Shown piece by piece: positions 18,990 through 26,656 of a stretch of 42,438 nucleotides of DNA. Source of the stretch: Novosphingobium sp. (lineage in GTDB: Bacteria; Pseudomonadota; Alphaproteobacteria; Sphingomonadales; Sphingomonadaceae); contig NZ_JAHEBV010000019.1 of the NCBI RefSeq assembly GCF_024642085.1, positions 2,585 through 45,022 of the forward strand, written 5' to 3'. Position 1 is the stretch's first letter. Every line of letters starts with the position of its first letter. The notes under the pieces were generated by a model. It was not told where the DNA came from, ran no database searches, and saw only the letters and a program-made list of their open reading frames with translations. The position numbers were made by a program, and so were the translations under genes.

Positions 18990-19060
18990 GATTCTCTCCC
19001 CAACAGGGAAGCGATCATCGCGCCGCGATCGCATGGCGGCAAGCCCATTTAAGCGGCCGA

Positions 19061-19720
19061 TTAAACCAGGTAATGCGCCGTGGTCTTGGCCGCGACGTGT
19101 TGCGCCGTAACGCCGGGAGCCAGTTCGATCAGGCGAAACGCGCTGGCATGGTCATCCCGCTTGAACACCGCCAGGTCGGTTATCACCATGTCGACCACAT
19201 TGCGGCCCGTCAGCGGCAGGGTACAGGCTGGAATGAACTTGGGCGCACCATCCTTGGCACAGTGTTCCATTACCACGATGATCTTCTTGACCCCGGCGAC
19301 CAGGTCCATCGCCCCGCCCATGCCCTTGATCATCTTGCCCGGGATCATCCAGTTGGCGATATCGCCGTTTTCGGCGACTTCCATCGCGCCCAGAACGGTC
19401 AGGTCGATCTTGCCGCCGCGGATCATGGCGAAAGATTGGGCGCTGTCGAAATAGGCCGAATGCGGCAGTTCGCTGATCGTCTGCTTGCCGGCATTGATCA
19501 GGTCGGGATCAACCGCATCTTCGGTCGGGAAAGGGCCGATGCCCAGCATTCCGTTTTCCGATTGCAGCGTCACGGTCATGCCACTGGGCACGTGATTGGC
19601 AACCAGCGTCGGGATGCCGATCCCAAGGTTGACGTAATAGCCATCGCGCAGTTCCTGCGCGGCGCGGGCAGCCATCTGATCGCGGCTCCACCCAAGGGCG
19701 ATATGATCATGCTGTGTCAT
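19061..19720 (-). CDS. scoB: 3-oxoacid CoA-transferase subunit B
   Basis: This beta subunit of a class I CoA-transferase moves CoA from succinyl-CoA to a 3-oxoacid such as acetoacetate through an enzyme glutamyl-CoA thioester. The 219-residue product has the catalytic Glu55 in the SENG motif, preceded by the glycine-rich [18 protein letters not shown] and followed by [14 protein letters not shown]. The ATG at 19720 overlaps the last base of the scoA stop (TGATG), so translation is coupled. Specificity (acetoacetate or another 3-oxoacid) cannot be read from sequence with certainty. Confidence 0.94.
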   Translation of the reverse strand: MTQHDHIALGWSRDQMAARAAQELRDGYYVNLGIGIPTLVANHVPSGMTVTLQSENGMLGIGPFPTEDAVDPDLINAGKQTISELPHSAYFDSAQSFAMIRGGKIDLTVLGAMEVAENGDIANWMIPGKMIKGMGGAMDLVAGVKKIIVVMEHCAKDGAPKFIPACTLPLTGRNVVDMVITDLAVFKRDDHASAFRLIELAPGVTAQHVAAKTTAHYLV

Positions 19721-20430
19721 CAGCCAACATCCGTGGTGCGAGTGGTGCGGAACTCGATCTTCTTGTCGTAAGGCGCGCCGACGATCAGCCGCTGGACGTA
19801 GACCCCGGGCAAGTGGATGCAATCAGGATCAAGGCTGCCGACGGGCACAATTTCTTCCACTTCTACCACGCAGACCCGCCCGCACGTTGCGGCCGGCTGA
19901 TTGAAATTGCGTGCAGTCTTGCGGAACACAACATTGCCGGTCGCGTCCGCCTTCCATGCTTTGACCAGGGCCAGGTCGGCAAAAATGCCTTGTTCCAGAA
20001 CGTATTCCTCGCCGCCGAAAACCTTGGTTTCCTTGCCTTCGGCAACCAGTGTTCCGACGCCGGTCTTGGTATAGAATCCGGGAATGCCCGCGCCCCCGGC
20101 GCGCATCCGTTCAGCCAGGGTGCCTTGCGGGCTGAACTCAACCTCAAGCTCGCCCGACAGGTACTGGCGCTCGAACTCCTTGTTTTCGCCAACGTAGGAA
20201 CTGATCATCTTTTTTACTTGCCGCGTGCGCAGCAGTTTGCCGATCCCTTCGTTATCGATCCCGGCGTTGTTGCTGGCAAAGGTCAGGTCCTTGACCTCGC
20301 TGTCCCGCACCGCATCGAGCAGCCGTTCCGGAATGCCGCACAGGCCAAAGCCGCCGCAAGCGACCAGCAGTCCATCGCGCAGCAAGCCATCCAGCGCCGC
20401 TGCCGCATCGGGATAGATCTTTTGCATCAT
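19720..20430 (-). CDS. scoA: 3-oxoacid CoA-transferase subunit A
   Basis: The alpha subunit is 236 residues. The oxyanion-hole and CoA-binding loop [16 protein letters not shown] is at about 26-41, and SNNAG (about 53-57), [18 protein letters not shown] and [10 protein letters not shown] are family blocks. Two ATGs in a row (20430 and 20427) follow GGGGGA, and the second has the more usual spacing. scoB follows with a one-base overlap. The pair would feed acetoacetate or a related 3-oxoacid into central metabolism as a CoA ester. Confidence 0.94.
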   Translation of the reverse strand: MMQKIYPDAAAALDGLLRDGLLVACGGFGLCGIPERLLDAVRDSEVKDLTFASNNAGIDNEGIGKLLRTRQVKKMISSYVGENKEFERQYLSGELEVEFSPQGTLAERMRAGGAGIPGFYTKTGVGTLVAEGKETKVFGGEEYVLEQGIFADLALVKAWKADATGNVVFRKTARNFNQPAATCGRVCVVEVEEIVPVGSLDPDCIHLPGVYVQRLIVGAPYDKKIEFRTTRTTDVG

Positions 20431-20522
20431 TGGTCCCCCAGATTGAAGCCGCTGCCGCTACGGCAAGCGCTGTCAGCTGGCAATTGCAAGCGGCGCAGTG
20501 CCAGTTGCACGCGGCGCATCAA

Positions 20523-21191
20523 TCACCCCAGCGGCAGGCCCAGCGCATTCGACAGTTCGGCCAGCGCCTGTTCGCCATTGGTCACTTTGATCGCGTGCAT
20601 CCCCAGCTGCGCCGCCGGTTTGCAGTTGATCCCCAGATCGTCGAGGTAAATGCAAACCTCCGGGCCAAGGCCAAGACGTTCGCACATCATCATATAGATT
20701 CGCGGATCGGGCTTGCGCACCCCCGCCTTGCTGCTTTCGATTACATGTTCAAACCGGGCAAAGACTTGTTCATAGGCGTCGCGGCTGTCACCGCTGCGGG
20801 CCATGCCCGCACCGTGGCCTGAAGGCACATTGTTGGTAATGCAGGCCAGGCGCAAGTTCGCTTCCCTCAGCTGGTCGAGCGCGGTGACCATTGCCGGACG
20901 GATCGAGCCCGACAGCACCGCCAGAACCGAGGCCCCGTCCAGAGCGTGCCCAAGGGCCGCAGCTTCGGCTGCAAACAGCGCGTCAAAGCGCGCAGCGTCG
21001 ATCTCGGCCCGCTCAAACAGGGCCCAGGCGTTGTGATCGGGATTGGCGGCATTCACGGTGCGGACGAAGTCGCGGGGCAGGCCGCGTTCGGCCTCAAGCC
21101 GGTTGAACGCCTCGAACGGCGATGCCGTGATGACCCCGCCAAAGTCGAAAATCACGGCTTCGAATAGGCGGTCGGTCACGGCGGCTGTCAT
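20523..21191 (-). CDS. HAD-superfamily hydrolase (ACAD10/epoxide-hydrolase N-domain-like)
   Basis: The 222-residue protein has HAD motif I as FDFGGV (Asp16), motif II in CITNN, motif III Lys in AGVRKPDPRIY and motif IV in YLDDLGIN. The order and the helical cap between motifs I and II fit the HAD-IA group that includes the N-terminal domains of soluble epoxide hydrolase and ACAD10. The second Asp of the usual DxD is Gly18, a variation seen in DxGGV members, so phosphatase activity is uncertain. It lies 92 bp upstream of scoA on the same strand and is divergent from the universal stress protein gene. Confidence 0.82.
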   Translation of the reverse strand: MTAAVTDRLFEAVIFDFGGVITASPFEAFNRLEAERGLPRDFVRTVNAANPDHNAWALFERAEIDAARFDALFAAEAAALGHALDGASVLAVLSGSIRPAMVTALDQLREANLRLACITNNVPSGHGAGMARSGDSRDAYEQVFARFEHVIESSKAGVRKPDPRIYMMMCERLGLGPEVCIYLDDLGINCKPAAQLGMHAIKVTNGEQALAELSNALGLPLG

Positions 21192-21320
21192 CCTGGTTTA
21201 CGGCACTGCGCTTCACACCGTGGACGATAGCGCAATTCGGAGCAAGTTGGCGCGGCGTTTGACCCAGATCATGGACGGTGCCGGACAGCGGGCGCAAACT
21301 GTCTGCAAAGGAGAAAAGCC

Positions 21321-22106
21321 ATGCGTTCCATCCTCGTCCAGACCGGCCGCGATGCCGGAATGTCATCGCGTCTCGATACCGCCATGGGCATCGCCCGGGC
21401 CCACGGCGGCCACGTCACCCTGCTGATCGACACCCCCGTCAGCCGCTACGTAACCGCCGATCCGTATGGCGGCACCTTCGTGGCGCGTGAAGCGCTTGAT
21501 GCCGCCCTGGCTGCCGATGACGAACTGGCAGCGGCCTTTGCCGGGCGATTGCAAAACGATGATGTCCCGTTTGACGTTGCGCAATACGAAACAGAGCCAC
21601 TTGCTGCCTTGAACGATGCAGCGCGCCTGGCTGATCTGGTCGTGGTGGCGCGTGACTGCGGGTATTGCGGCGATCTGGCGCTTGCGACGCAGGTGCCGGT
21701 GCTGATCTTGCCAGAAGGCGCGCGGCTCGATCTGCCGCTTCGTTCAGCGGCAATCGCGTGGAATGGCGCAACCGAGGCTGCCAATGCCTTGCGCGGGGCG
21801 GTCCCCTTGCTGCAGGGGTGCGAGGCGGTCAGCGTGATAACCGTGACCAGCGGCAACGACGACGATTTCCCGCCAACCGAAGCGCTGCGCTATCTTGCGC
21901 GGCACGGTATCGAGGCCGAACTGCTGGAGATCGCCATGGGCAGTTCCGTCGAAGAAACGCTTGCGGCCGCCGTCCACGCGAAGGGAGCGCAGCTGCTGGT
22001 CATGGGCGCTTATGGCCGCAGCCGCTTGGGTGAGTTCCTGTTTGGCGGCGTGACCCGCTATTTTTTGAAGGATGCCCGCGCGCTGCCGCTGCTGATTGCG
22101 CACTGA
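21321..22106 (+). CDS. Universal stress protein (UspA family, two-domain length)
   Basis: The 261-residue product has the length of a tandem UspA protein. The second half carries the ATP-binding signature GAYGRSRLGEFLFGGVTR (about 231-248); the first half keeps the fold (RSILVQTGRDAGMSSRLDTAMGIARAHGGHVTLL) but not a clear nucleotide-binding motif. Such proteins are induced by starvation, oxygen limitation or other stress and are thought to sense nucleotides. The ATG at 21321 has an excellent AAAGGAG about 8 bp upstream. It is transcribed away from the HAD gene across a 129-bp gap. Confidence 0.9.
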   Translation: MRSILVQTGRDAGMSSRLDTAMGIARAHGGHVTLLIDTPVSRYVTADPYGGTFVAREALDAALAADDELAAAFAGRLQNDDVPFDVAQYETEPLAALNDAARLADLVVVARDCGYCGDLALATQVPVLILPEGARLDLPLRSAAIAWNGATEAANALRGAVPLLQGCEAVSVITVTSGNDDDFPPTEALRYLARHGIEAELLEIAMGSSVEETLAAAVHAKGAQLLVMGAYGRSRLGEFLFGGVTRYFLKDARALPLLIAH

Positions 22107-22193
22107 CCGGGCCGCGTCGGACGTTCATCGAACGCCGCTTTGGTTCGTGGGAAAGGCCTTTACACTCGCCGCCAGTCCAAGGGGAGCCAATCC

Positions 22194-22946
22194 ATGAAAC
22201 CCGTCCGTCTTGCCGCCTTGATCGTGTTGGCCAGTGCCAGCCTGCTGTCCGCACCGCCGCTGCTGGCCAAGCCTTCCGATTATGCCGCCGCGGTGGCTGA
22301 TAAGGCACGCGGCGAAAAGAACCGCGCGCTTGATGTCAGCCGCATGCCGGCAGAAGTGCTGGATTTTGCCGGAGTGACCAAGGGACAGACGGTGGTCGAT
22401 TACTTCACCGGATCGGGCTACTGGGCCGAAATGTTCTCACGCGCGGTCGGGCCAAGGGGCGTGGTCTATGCCGCCGATCCGCCCAGCTTTGCCGATGCCA
22501 AGGCGTGGGAACCTATCCTGGCCAGTCACGCCAATGTGCGCATGCTGTTGGCTCCGATTGCGCAGATGAAATTCGCCCCGCGCAGCGCCGATCTGTTGTT
22601 CATCAACCTCAACTATCACGACCTTTACTGGGAATCGGAGAAATACAAATATCCGCGAGTCGAAGTGGCGGGCGTGCTGGCCGACTGGTTTACGGCCGTT
22701 AAGCCCGGCGGGTCGGTTGTGATCATCGATCACGCCGGTCCTGCCGGCGATACGCGCGCGCTGGTGGAAAAGCTTCACCGGATCGATCCGGCGCAGGTCA
22801 AGGCGGATATGGCTGCGGCCGGCTTCGTGCTGGACCGCGAATCAGACTTGCTGCGCCGCACAACGGACAACCATGAAACGAACGTGTTCGACCCTTCAGT
22901 CAGGGGCAAGACCGACCGTTTTATGCTGAAATTCCGTCGCCCTTGA
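22194..22946 (+). CDS. Class I SAM-dependent methyltransferase-like protein with signal peptide
   Basis: The 250-residue product starts at ATG 22194 behind GGGGAG. It opens with a clear signal peptide (KPVRLAALIVLASASLLSAPPLLAKP, cleavage near LLA-KP). The rest is a Rossmann-like methyltransferase: VVDYFTGSGYWAEMFSRAVG is motif I (a Gly-poor variant, FTGSGYW), VYAADPP motif II, ADLLFINLNYHDLY motif IV, and KPGGSVVIIDHAG motif VI. The combination of signal peptide and SAM fold is odd, because SAM is not expected in the periplasm; such proteins exist but their role is unknown. It may not be an active methyltransferase. Confidence 0.8.
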   Translation: MKPVRLAALIVLASASLLSAPPLLAKPSDYAAAVADKARGEKNRALDVSRMPAEVLDFAGVTKGQTVVDYFTGSGYWAEMFSRAVGPRGVVYAADPPSFADAKAWEPILASHANVRMLLAPIAQMKFAPRSADLLFINLNYHDLYWESEKYKYPRVEVAGVLADWFTAVKPGGSVVIIDHAGPAGDTRALVEKLHRIDPAQVKADMAAAGFVLDRESDLLRRTTDNHETNVFDPSVRGKTDRFMLKFRRP

Positions 22947-22963
22947 GGAAATTGCGCAGGTAG

Positions 22964-22978
22964 TTGCAAACTTTGCAA
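22964..22978. promoter_or_regulatory. Perfect 7-1-7 palindrome, candidate operator
   Basis: TTGCAAACTTTGCAA is a perfect inverted repeat of seven bases around one central C. It stands just upstream of the candidate sRNA promoter and is followed by a second imperfect palindrome, GAAATAATCATTTC, at 22982-22995. The 7-1-7 spacing and TGCAAA half-sites resemble Fur-family sites described in alphaproteobacteria, but the regulator is a guess. Confidence 0.5.
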
Positions 22979-22999
22979 CGAGAAATAATCATTTCGCAC

Positions 23000-23028
23000 T
23001 TGCACAATTTTGGGTTCTGACCCACTTA
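23000..23028 (+). promoter_or_regulatory. Weak sigma-70-like promoter for the candidate sRNA
   Basis: TTGCAC (23000-23005) and CACTTA (23023-23028) are separated by exactly 17 bases. The -35 is good and the -10 is poor. Transcription would start near 23031-23036, at or inside the 5' hairpin of the candidate sRNA. Confidence 0.35.
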
Positions 23029-23030
23029 GA

Positions 23031-23100
23031 GCCTGCCTTTCAGGCATCCTCTCCCAAAAAACTTTCATGACCCGGGCCGCAACGCCCGGGTCTTTTTTTT
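23031..23100 (+). ncRNA. Candidate trans-acting small RNA, about 70 nt
   Basis: The segment has three parts. A 5' hairpin GCCTG-CCTTT-CAGGC spans 23031-23045. An unpaired stretch (23046-23068) includes CCTCTCCC, complementary to purine-rich Shine-Dalgarno sequences, and a run of six As. A perfect 9-bp terminator hairpin with eight Ts closes it. This is the layout of many Hfq-type sRNAs and recalls the CCUCCUCCC motif of alphaproteobacterial 'Cuckoo' RNAs. It could also be a 3'-UTR fragment of the upstream methyltransferase transcript. Expression is not shown by sequence. Confidence 0.5.
23069..23100 (+). terminator. Strong Rho-independent terminator
   Basis: GACCCGGGC (23069-23077) pairs perfectly with GCCCGGGTC (23084-23092) around a 6-base loop and is followed by eight Ts (23093-23100). 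It ends 123-154 bp after the methyltransferase stop and 155 bp before the AAA ATPase start. Confidence 0.92.
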
Positions 23101-23255
23101 GGCTTTTCGCCATCATCACCGGCAACGACTTCTTCCAAGCCTCGTTATCCAGCCCGACAGGTGCGGCATGGCTGCGGTTTGCATTCGTCCGCCGCAGTTC
23201 CTAGCTTTGCCCTTCCGGGGGAAACCGAGTTTCCGAAACAACAGGACACGATCGC

Positions 23256-25571
23256 ATGGCCGATGGCGACAATACCGCCGTGATGGATAAGGCAGTCAAG
23301 CTGCAGGTTGCTGCTGCCCGCCAGGAAGAAAGCGGCCAGGGTATTGCCCGTATGCCGAAAAAGGCGCTCGCTCAGCTGGGCGTGACCGAAGGCGACGTGG
23401 TCGAAATCGTCGGCAAGCGGAACACTGCGGCCCGCGTGGTTCTGGCCTATGCCGAGGATGAAGGGCTTGATGTAATCCGGCTCGACGGCCTTCAGCGTGC
23501 CAACGCCGAAGTCGGGTCAGGCGATCACGTCCACGTCAGCAAGGCCGAATCGCGCGCCGCGCAACGCGTGATCTTTGCCCCTGCTCAGCGCGAAATGCGG
23601 CTGCAAGGGCCCGGCCAGGCGTTAAAGCGCAACTTTTTCGGGCGTCCGCTGGTGGCCGGCGATCTGGTTGCCACCACCGGGCAGACCCAGGTACGCGACA
23701 TGCCGCCCGAAGTGGCGCGGATGTTCAACGCCCCCGCCTTTGCGTTGACGCAAATCCGTCTGACCGTGGTTTCTACCGTGCCCAAGGGCATCGTCCACAT
23801 CGACGAGAATACCGAAGTCGAACTGCGCGAAGAGTTTGAGGAAGCGCGCGGCAGCCGCGGCGATGTCAATTACGATGACGTGGGCGGCATGGGCGATACG
23901 ATCCAGCAACTGCGCGAAATGGTCGAATTGCCGCTGCGCTATCCCGAACTGTTCACCCGGCTGGGGGTCGATCCGCCCAAGGGCGTGCTGCTCCACGGCC
24001 CGCCAGGCACCGGCAAGACCCGCCTTGCCCGCGCTGTGGCCAACGAAAGCGAAGCCAGCTTCTTTACCATCAACGGCCCGGAAATCATGGGCAGCGCCTA
24101 TGGCGAAAGCGAACGGCGTCTGCGCGAAGTGTTTGAAGAAGCCGAAAAGGCAAGCCCTTCGATCGTTTTCATCGACGAAATCGACTCGATTGCGCCAAAA
24201 CGATCGGGCACACCGGGCGAGGCGGAAAAGCGTCTGGTTGCACAACTGCTGACCCTGATGGATGGCCTGCAGGCCCGCACCAACATCGTGGTTATCGCCG
24301 CCACCAACCGCCCCGATGCAATCGACGAGGCGCTGCGCCGTCCTGGCCGTTTCGACCGTGAAATCGTGGTCGGGGTGCCCGACGAAAAGGGTCGCCGCGA
24401 AATCCTGGGCATCCACACCCGCGGCATGCCGCTGGCCGAAGGGGTCGACCTGACGGAGCTGGCGCGCACCACCCACGGCTTTGTCGGCGCTGATATCGGA
24501 GCCCTGGCGCGCGAAGCGGCGATGGATGCAGTGCGCCGCATCATGCCCGAACTTGATCTGGAAGCGCAGACCATCCCCGCCGACGTGCTGGAAAGGCTGA
24601 ACGTCACGCGCGAGGACTTTCTCAACGCCTTGAAGCGTGTCCAGCCGTCCGCCATGCGCGAAGTCATGGTCCAGGTGCCGAACGTGGGCTGGTCCGACAT
24701 CGGCGGTGCCGATGAAGCGCAGGACAAGCTGAAGGAAGGGGTAGAACTGCCGCTGAAGAATCCTGACGCGTTCCGCCGGCTGGGCATCCGGCCGGCCAAG
24801 GGGTTCCTGCTATATGGACCGCCAGGGACCGGTAAGACCCTGTTGGCCAAGGCCGTTGCCAAGGAAAGCGAGGCAAACTTCATCGCGATCAAATCGTCCG
24901 ACTTGCTGAGCAAATGGTACGGCGAAAGTGAACAGCAGATCGCCCGCCTGTTCCAGCGCGCCCGCCAGGTTGCCCCCTGCGTGATCTTTATCGACGAGAT
25001 CGACAGCCTTGTTCCTGCTCGCGGCTCCAGCGGCAACGAACCGCAAGTAACGGCCCGCGTTGTCAACACCATTTTGGCCGAAATGGACGGGATGGAAGAA
25101 CTGTCCAGTGTGGTGCTGATCGGTGCAACCAATCGCCCTGGCCTGGTCGATCCGGCGCTGCTGCGTCCCGGCCGGCTGGATGAGCTGATCTATGTCGGCA
25201 CGCCGGATGCCAAGGGGCGCGAACATATCCTCAAGATCCACACCGCGAAAATGCCGCTGGGCAAGGATGTCAACCTGGGCGTCATCGCCAAGGAGGCTGA
25301 TCGCTTTACCGGCGCCGATCTGGAAGACGTTGTTCGCCGTGCCGGCCTGAACGCCATCCGCCGCAGCGACGGTGATGCCAAAACCGTCACCGCCAATGAT
25401 TTCCGCGAAGCCTTGGCCGATTCGCGCGCGACGGTTTCTGCCGAAATGGAGGCCGAGTACATGAAGATGAAGGGCGAGCTCAAAAAGCGTGCCGCCGAAG
25501 TCACCGCCCAGCAAATCGGCTTCTTGGCGCCAGGCATGGTCGCATCGACCCGTGACAGGAAACACAGCTGA
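23256..25571 (+). CDS. CDC48/p97-like double-ring AAA ATPase
   Basis: The 771-residue product is built like archaeal VAT and eukaryotic Cdc48/p97. An N-domain (residues 1-200) has a double-psi-barrel part (GIARMPKKALAQLGVTEGDVVEIVGKR). The D1 AAA module has Walker A GPPGTGKT at 248-255 and Walker B VFIDEIDSIAPKRS. The D2 module has Walker A at 521-528, FIDEIDSLVPARGSS, and the second-region ATNRPGLVDPALLRPGRLDELIYV with an arginine finger. It probably unfolds proteins or disassembles complexes in the cytoplasm. Both ATP sites look intact. Bacterial members occur scattered among alphaproteobacteria and other groups, suggesting old transfer from archaea. The ATG at 23256 has AGGA upstream. Confidence 0.93.
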   Translation: MADGDNTAVMDKAVKLQVAAARQEESGQGIARMPKKALAQLGVTEGDVVEIVGKRNTAARVVLAYAEDEGLDVIRLDGLQRANAEVGSGDHVHVSKAESRAAQRVIFAPAQREMRLQGPGQALKRNFFGRPLVAGDLVATTGQTQVRDMPPEVARMFNAPAFALTQIRLTVVSTVPKGIVHIDENTEVELREEFEEARGSRGDVNYDDVGGMGDTIQQLREMVELPLRYPELFTRLGVDPPKGVLLHGPPGTGKTRLARAVANESEASFFTINGPEIMGSAYGESERRLREVFEEAEKASPSIVFIDEIDSIAPKRSGTPGEAEKRLVAQLLTLMDGLQARTNIVVIAATNRPDAIDEALRRPGRFDREIVVGVPDEKGRREILGIHTRGMPLAEGVDLTELARTTHGFVGADIGALAREAAMDAVRRIMPELDLEAQTIPADVLERLNVTREDFLNALKRVQPSAMREVMVQVPNVGWSDIGGADEAQDKLKEGVELPLKNPDAFRRLGIRPAKGFLLYGPPGTGKTLLAKAVAKESEANFIAIKSSDLLSKWYGESEQQIARLFQRARQVAPCVIFIDEIDSLVPARGSSGNEPQVTARVVNTILAEMDGMEELSSVVLIGATNRPGLVDPALLRPGRLDELIYVGTPDAKGREHILKIHTAKMPLGKDVNLGVIAKEADRFTGADLEDVVRRAGLNAIRRSDGDAKTVTANDFREALADSRATVSAEMEAEYMKMKGELKKRAAEVTAQQIGFLAPGMVASTRDRKHS

Positions 25572-25573
25572 TT

Positions 25574-25591
25574 CCCTCCCGAAAGGGAGGG
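25574..25591. terminator. GC hairpin between convergent AAA ATPase and mscS genes
   Basis: CCCTCCC-GAAA-GGGAGGG is a perfect 7-bp stem with a GNRA loop, placed 2 bp after the AAA ATPase stop and 1 bp before the mscS stop. No T-run follows on either strand, so it may stabilise both 3' ends rather than terminate transcription. Confidence 0.35.
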
Positions 25592-25592
25592 G

Positions 25593-26645
25593 TCAGACCC
25601 TGTCGCACAGCGCGTCTGGCATGTTTTCGCGCAGCCATTCAAGCATGGCCTCGCGCATGGCCGGGCGCAAACGGCCAAGCGCGGTCGGTCCGGCAGCACT
25701 CATCACCAATTTGAGTTCAATCGATCCGACCTGCGCCTCGCTGACCTGCAAGGCGCCAGTGCGCTTGTCCCAATCAGGGTTGGCGGTCAGCAGTGCTTCG
25801 TAGGCTTCGCGGATCGGGCCGATTGGGTTGCCCGGCTTGATCGGCAGGACCACCGATCCGGTGATCCCGCCCCCGGCGCGGGTCCAGTTCTGGAAGCTGC
25901 CGTCAAGAAACTTGGACGTGGGCACAATGATCCGGCGTTCATCGCCGGTGCGGATGACGACGTAGCTAAGGCGGATATCCTCAACCCGTCCGTTTTCGCC
26001 ATCGATCACCACAAAATCACCAATGCGGATCGGTTCGGTCAGGGCGATCTGGATGCCGGCGATCAGCGACTTCAAGGCTGGCTGTGCAGCAGCGCCGACG
26101 GCCAGGGTGGCAAGACCAGCCGAAGCCAGCAGGGTCGTTCCGATATTTCTGACTGCCGGGATACCGAACAGCACCAGCGCCACGGTCACGAACACGATCA
26201 TGAAGCCCGCAGTGCGGGAAAATATGGCTATGCGGGTTCGCCGGCTTCGCGCCGCCAGTTCGTCGGGGTCAGCCTCGGTGCGCTGCTCCATCGCTGCGGC
26301 AAAGGCCTTGACCATGGCGAAAAACAACCAGCCGAACAGCGCCGGCTCGACAAACCGGCCAATCTCACCCCAAACTCTGGCGATAAGCGCATTATTTTCA
26401 GCCGCCACCGAAATGCTGACGGCGATCATCAACCACAGTATCGGCATCCGAATCCGGGCGAAGAAAAGATCGTCGCCCTGTGTGGCGGAGAACCGTGCGG
26501 CGCGGCTCAAAAGCCAAAAGGCGATAAGGTGCAGCGCCATCGCGACGCCCACCGCAATGCCGCCATAGATAGCCGCCTTGGTCAATTGCTGCGACCAGGT
26601 AAAGACGGCATCGGCAGAGGGCAAACCGGCTGGCATTTTCGCCAT
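25593..26645 (-). CDS. Small-conductance mechanosensitive channel (MscS family)
   Basis: The 350-residue inner-membrane protein would open on hypo-osmotic shock to release solutes. Helices are near residues 22-50, 65-85 and 140-185; the last contains the Gly/Ala-rich pore helix AGLATLAVGAAAQPALKSLIAG. The MscS beta domain follows (GDFVVIDGENGRVEDIRLSYVVIRTGDERRIIVPTSKF), then the C-terminal alpha/beta domain. The ATG at 26645 is used; a TTG at 26660 overlapping the polA stop (TTGA) would add five residues. Co-transcription with polA is likely. Confidence 0.92.
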   Translation of the reverse strand: MAKMPAGLPSADAVFTWSQQLTKAAIYGGIAVGVAMALHLIAFWLLSRAARFSATQGDDLFFARIRMPILWLMIAVSISVAAENNALIARVWGEIGRFVEPALFGWLFFAMVKAFAAAMEQRTEADPDELAARSRRTRIAIFSRTAGFMIVFVTVALVLFGIPAVRNIGTTLLASAGLATLAVGAAAQPALKSLIAGIQIALTEPIRIGDFVVIDGENGRVEDIRLSYVVIRTGDERRIIVPTSKFLDGSFQNWTRAGGGITGSVVLPIKPGNPIGPIREAYEALLTANPDWDKRTGALQVSEAQVGSIELKLVMSAAGPTALGRLRPAMREAMLEWLRENMPDALCDRV

Positions 26646-26656
26646 AATCGTACCGC

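Larger units (their letters stand above)
22947..23255. other. 309-bp intergenic region carrying a candidate sRNA and its control sites
   Basis: No protein gene is supported here. The left half is AT-rich and holds palindromes and a strong terminator, annotated separately. From 23101 to 23255 lies the leader of the AAA ATPase gene, in which I see no clear promoter or hairpin; AGGA lies a few bases before its ATG. Confidence 0.6.
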
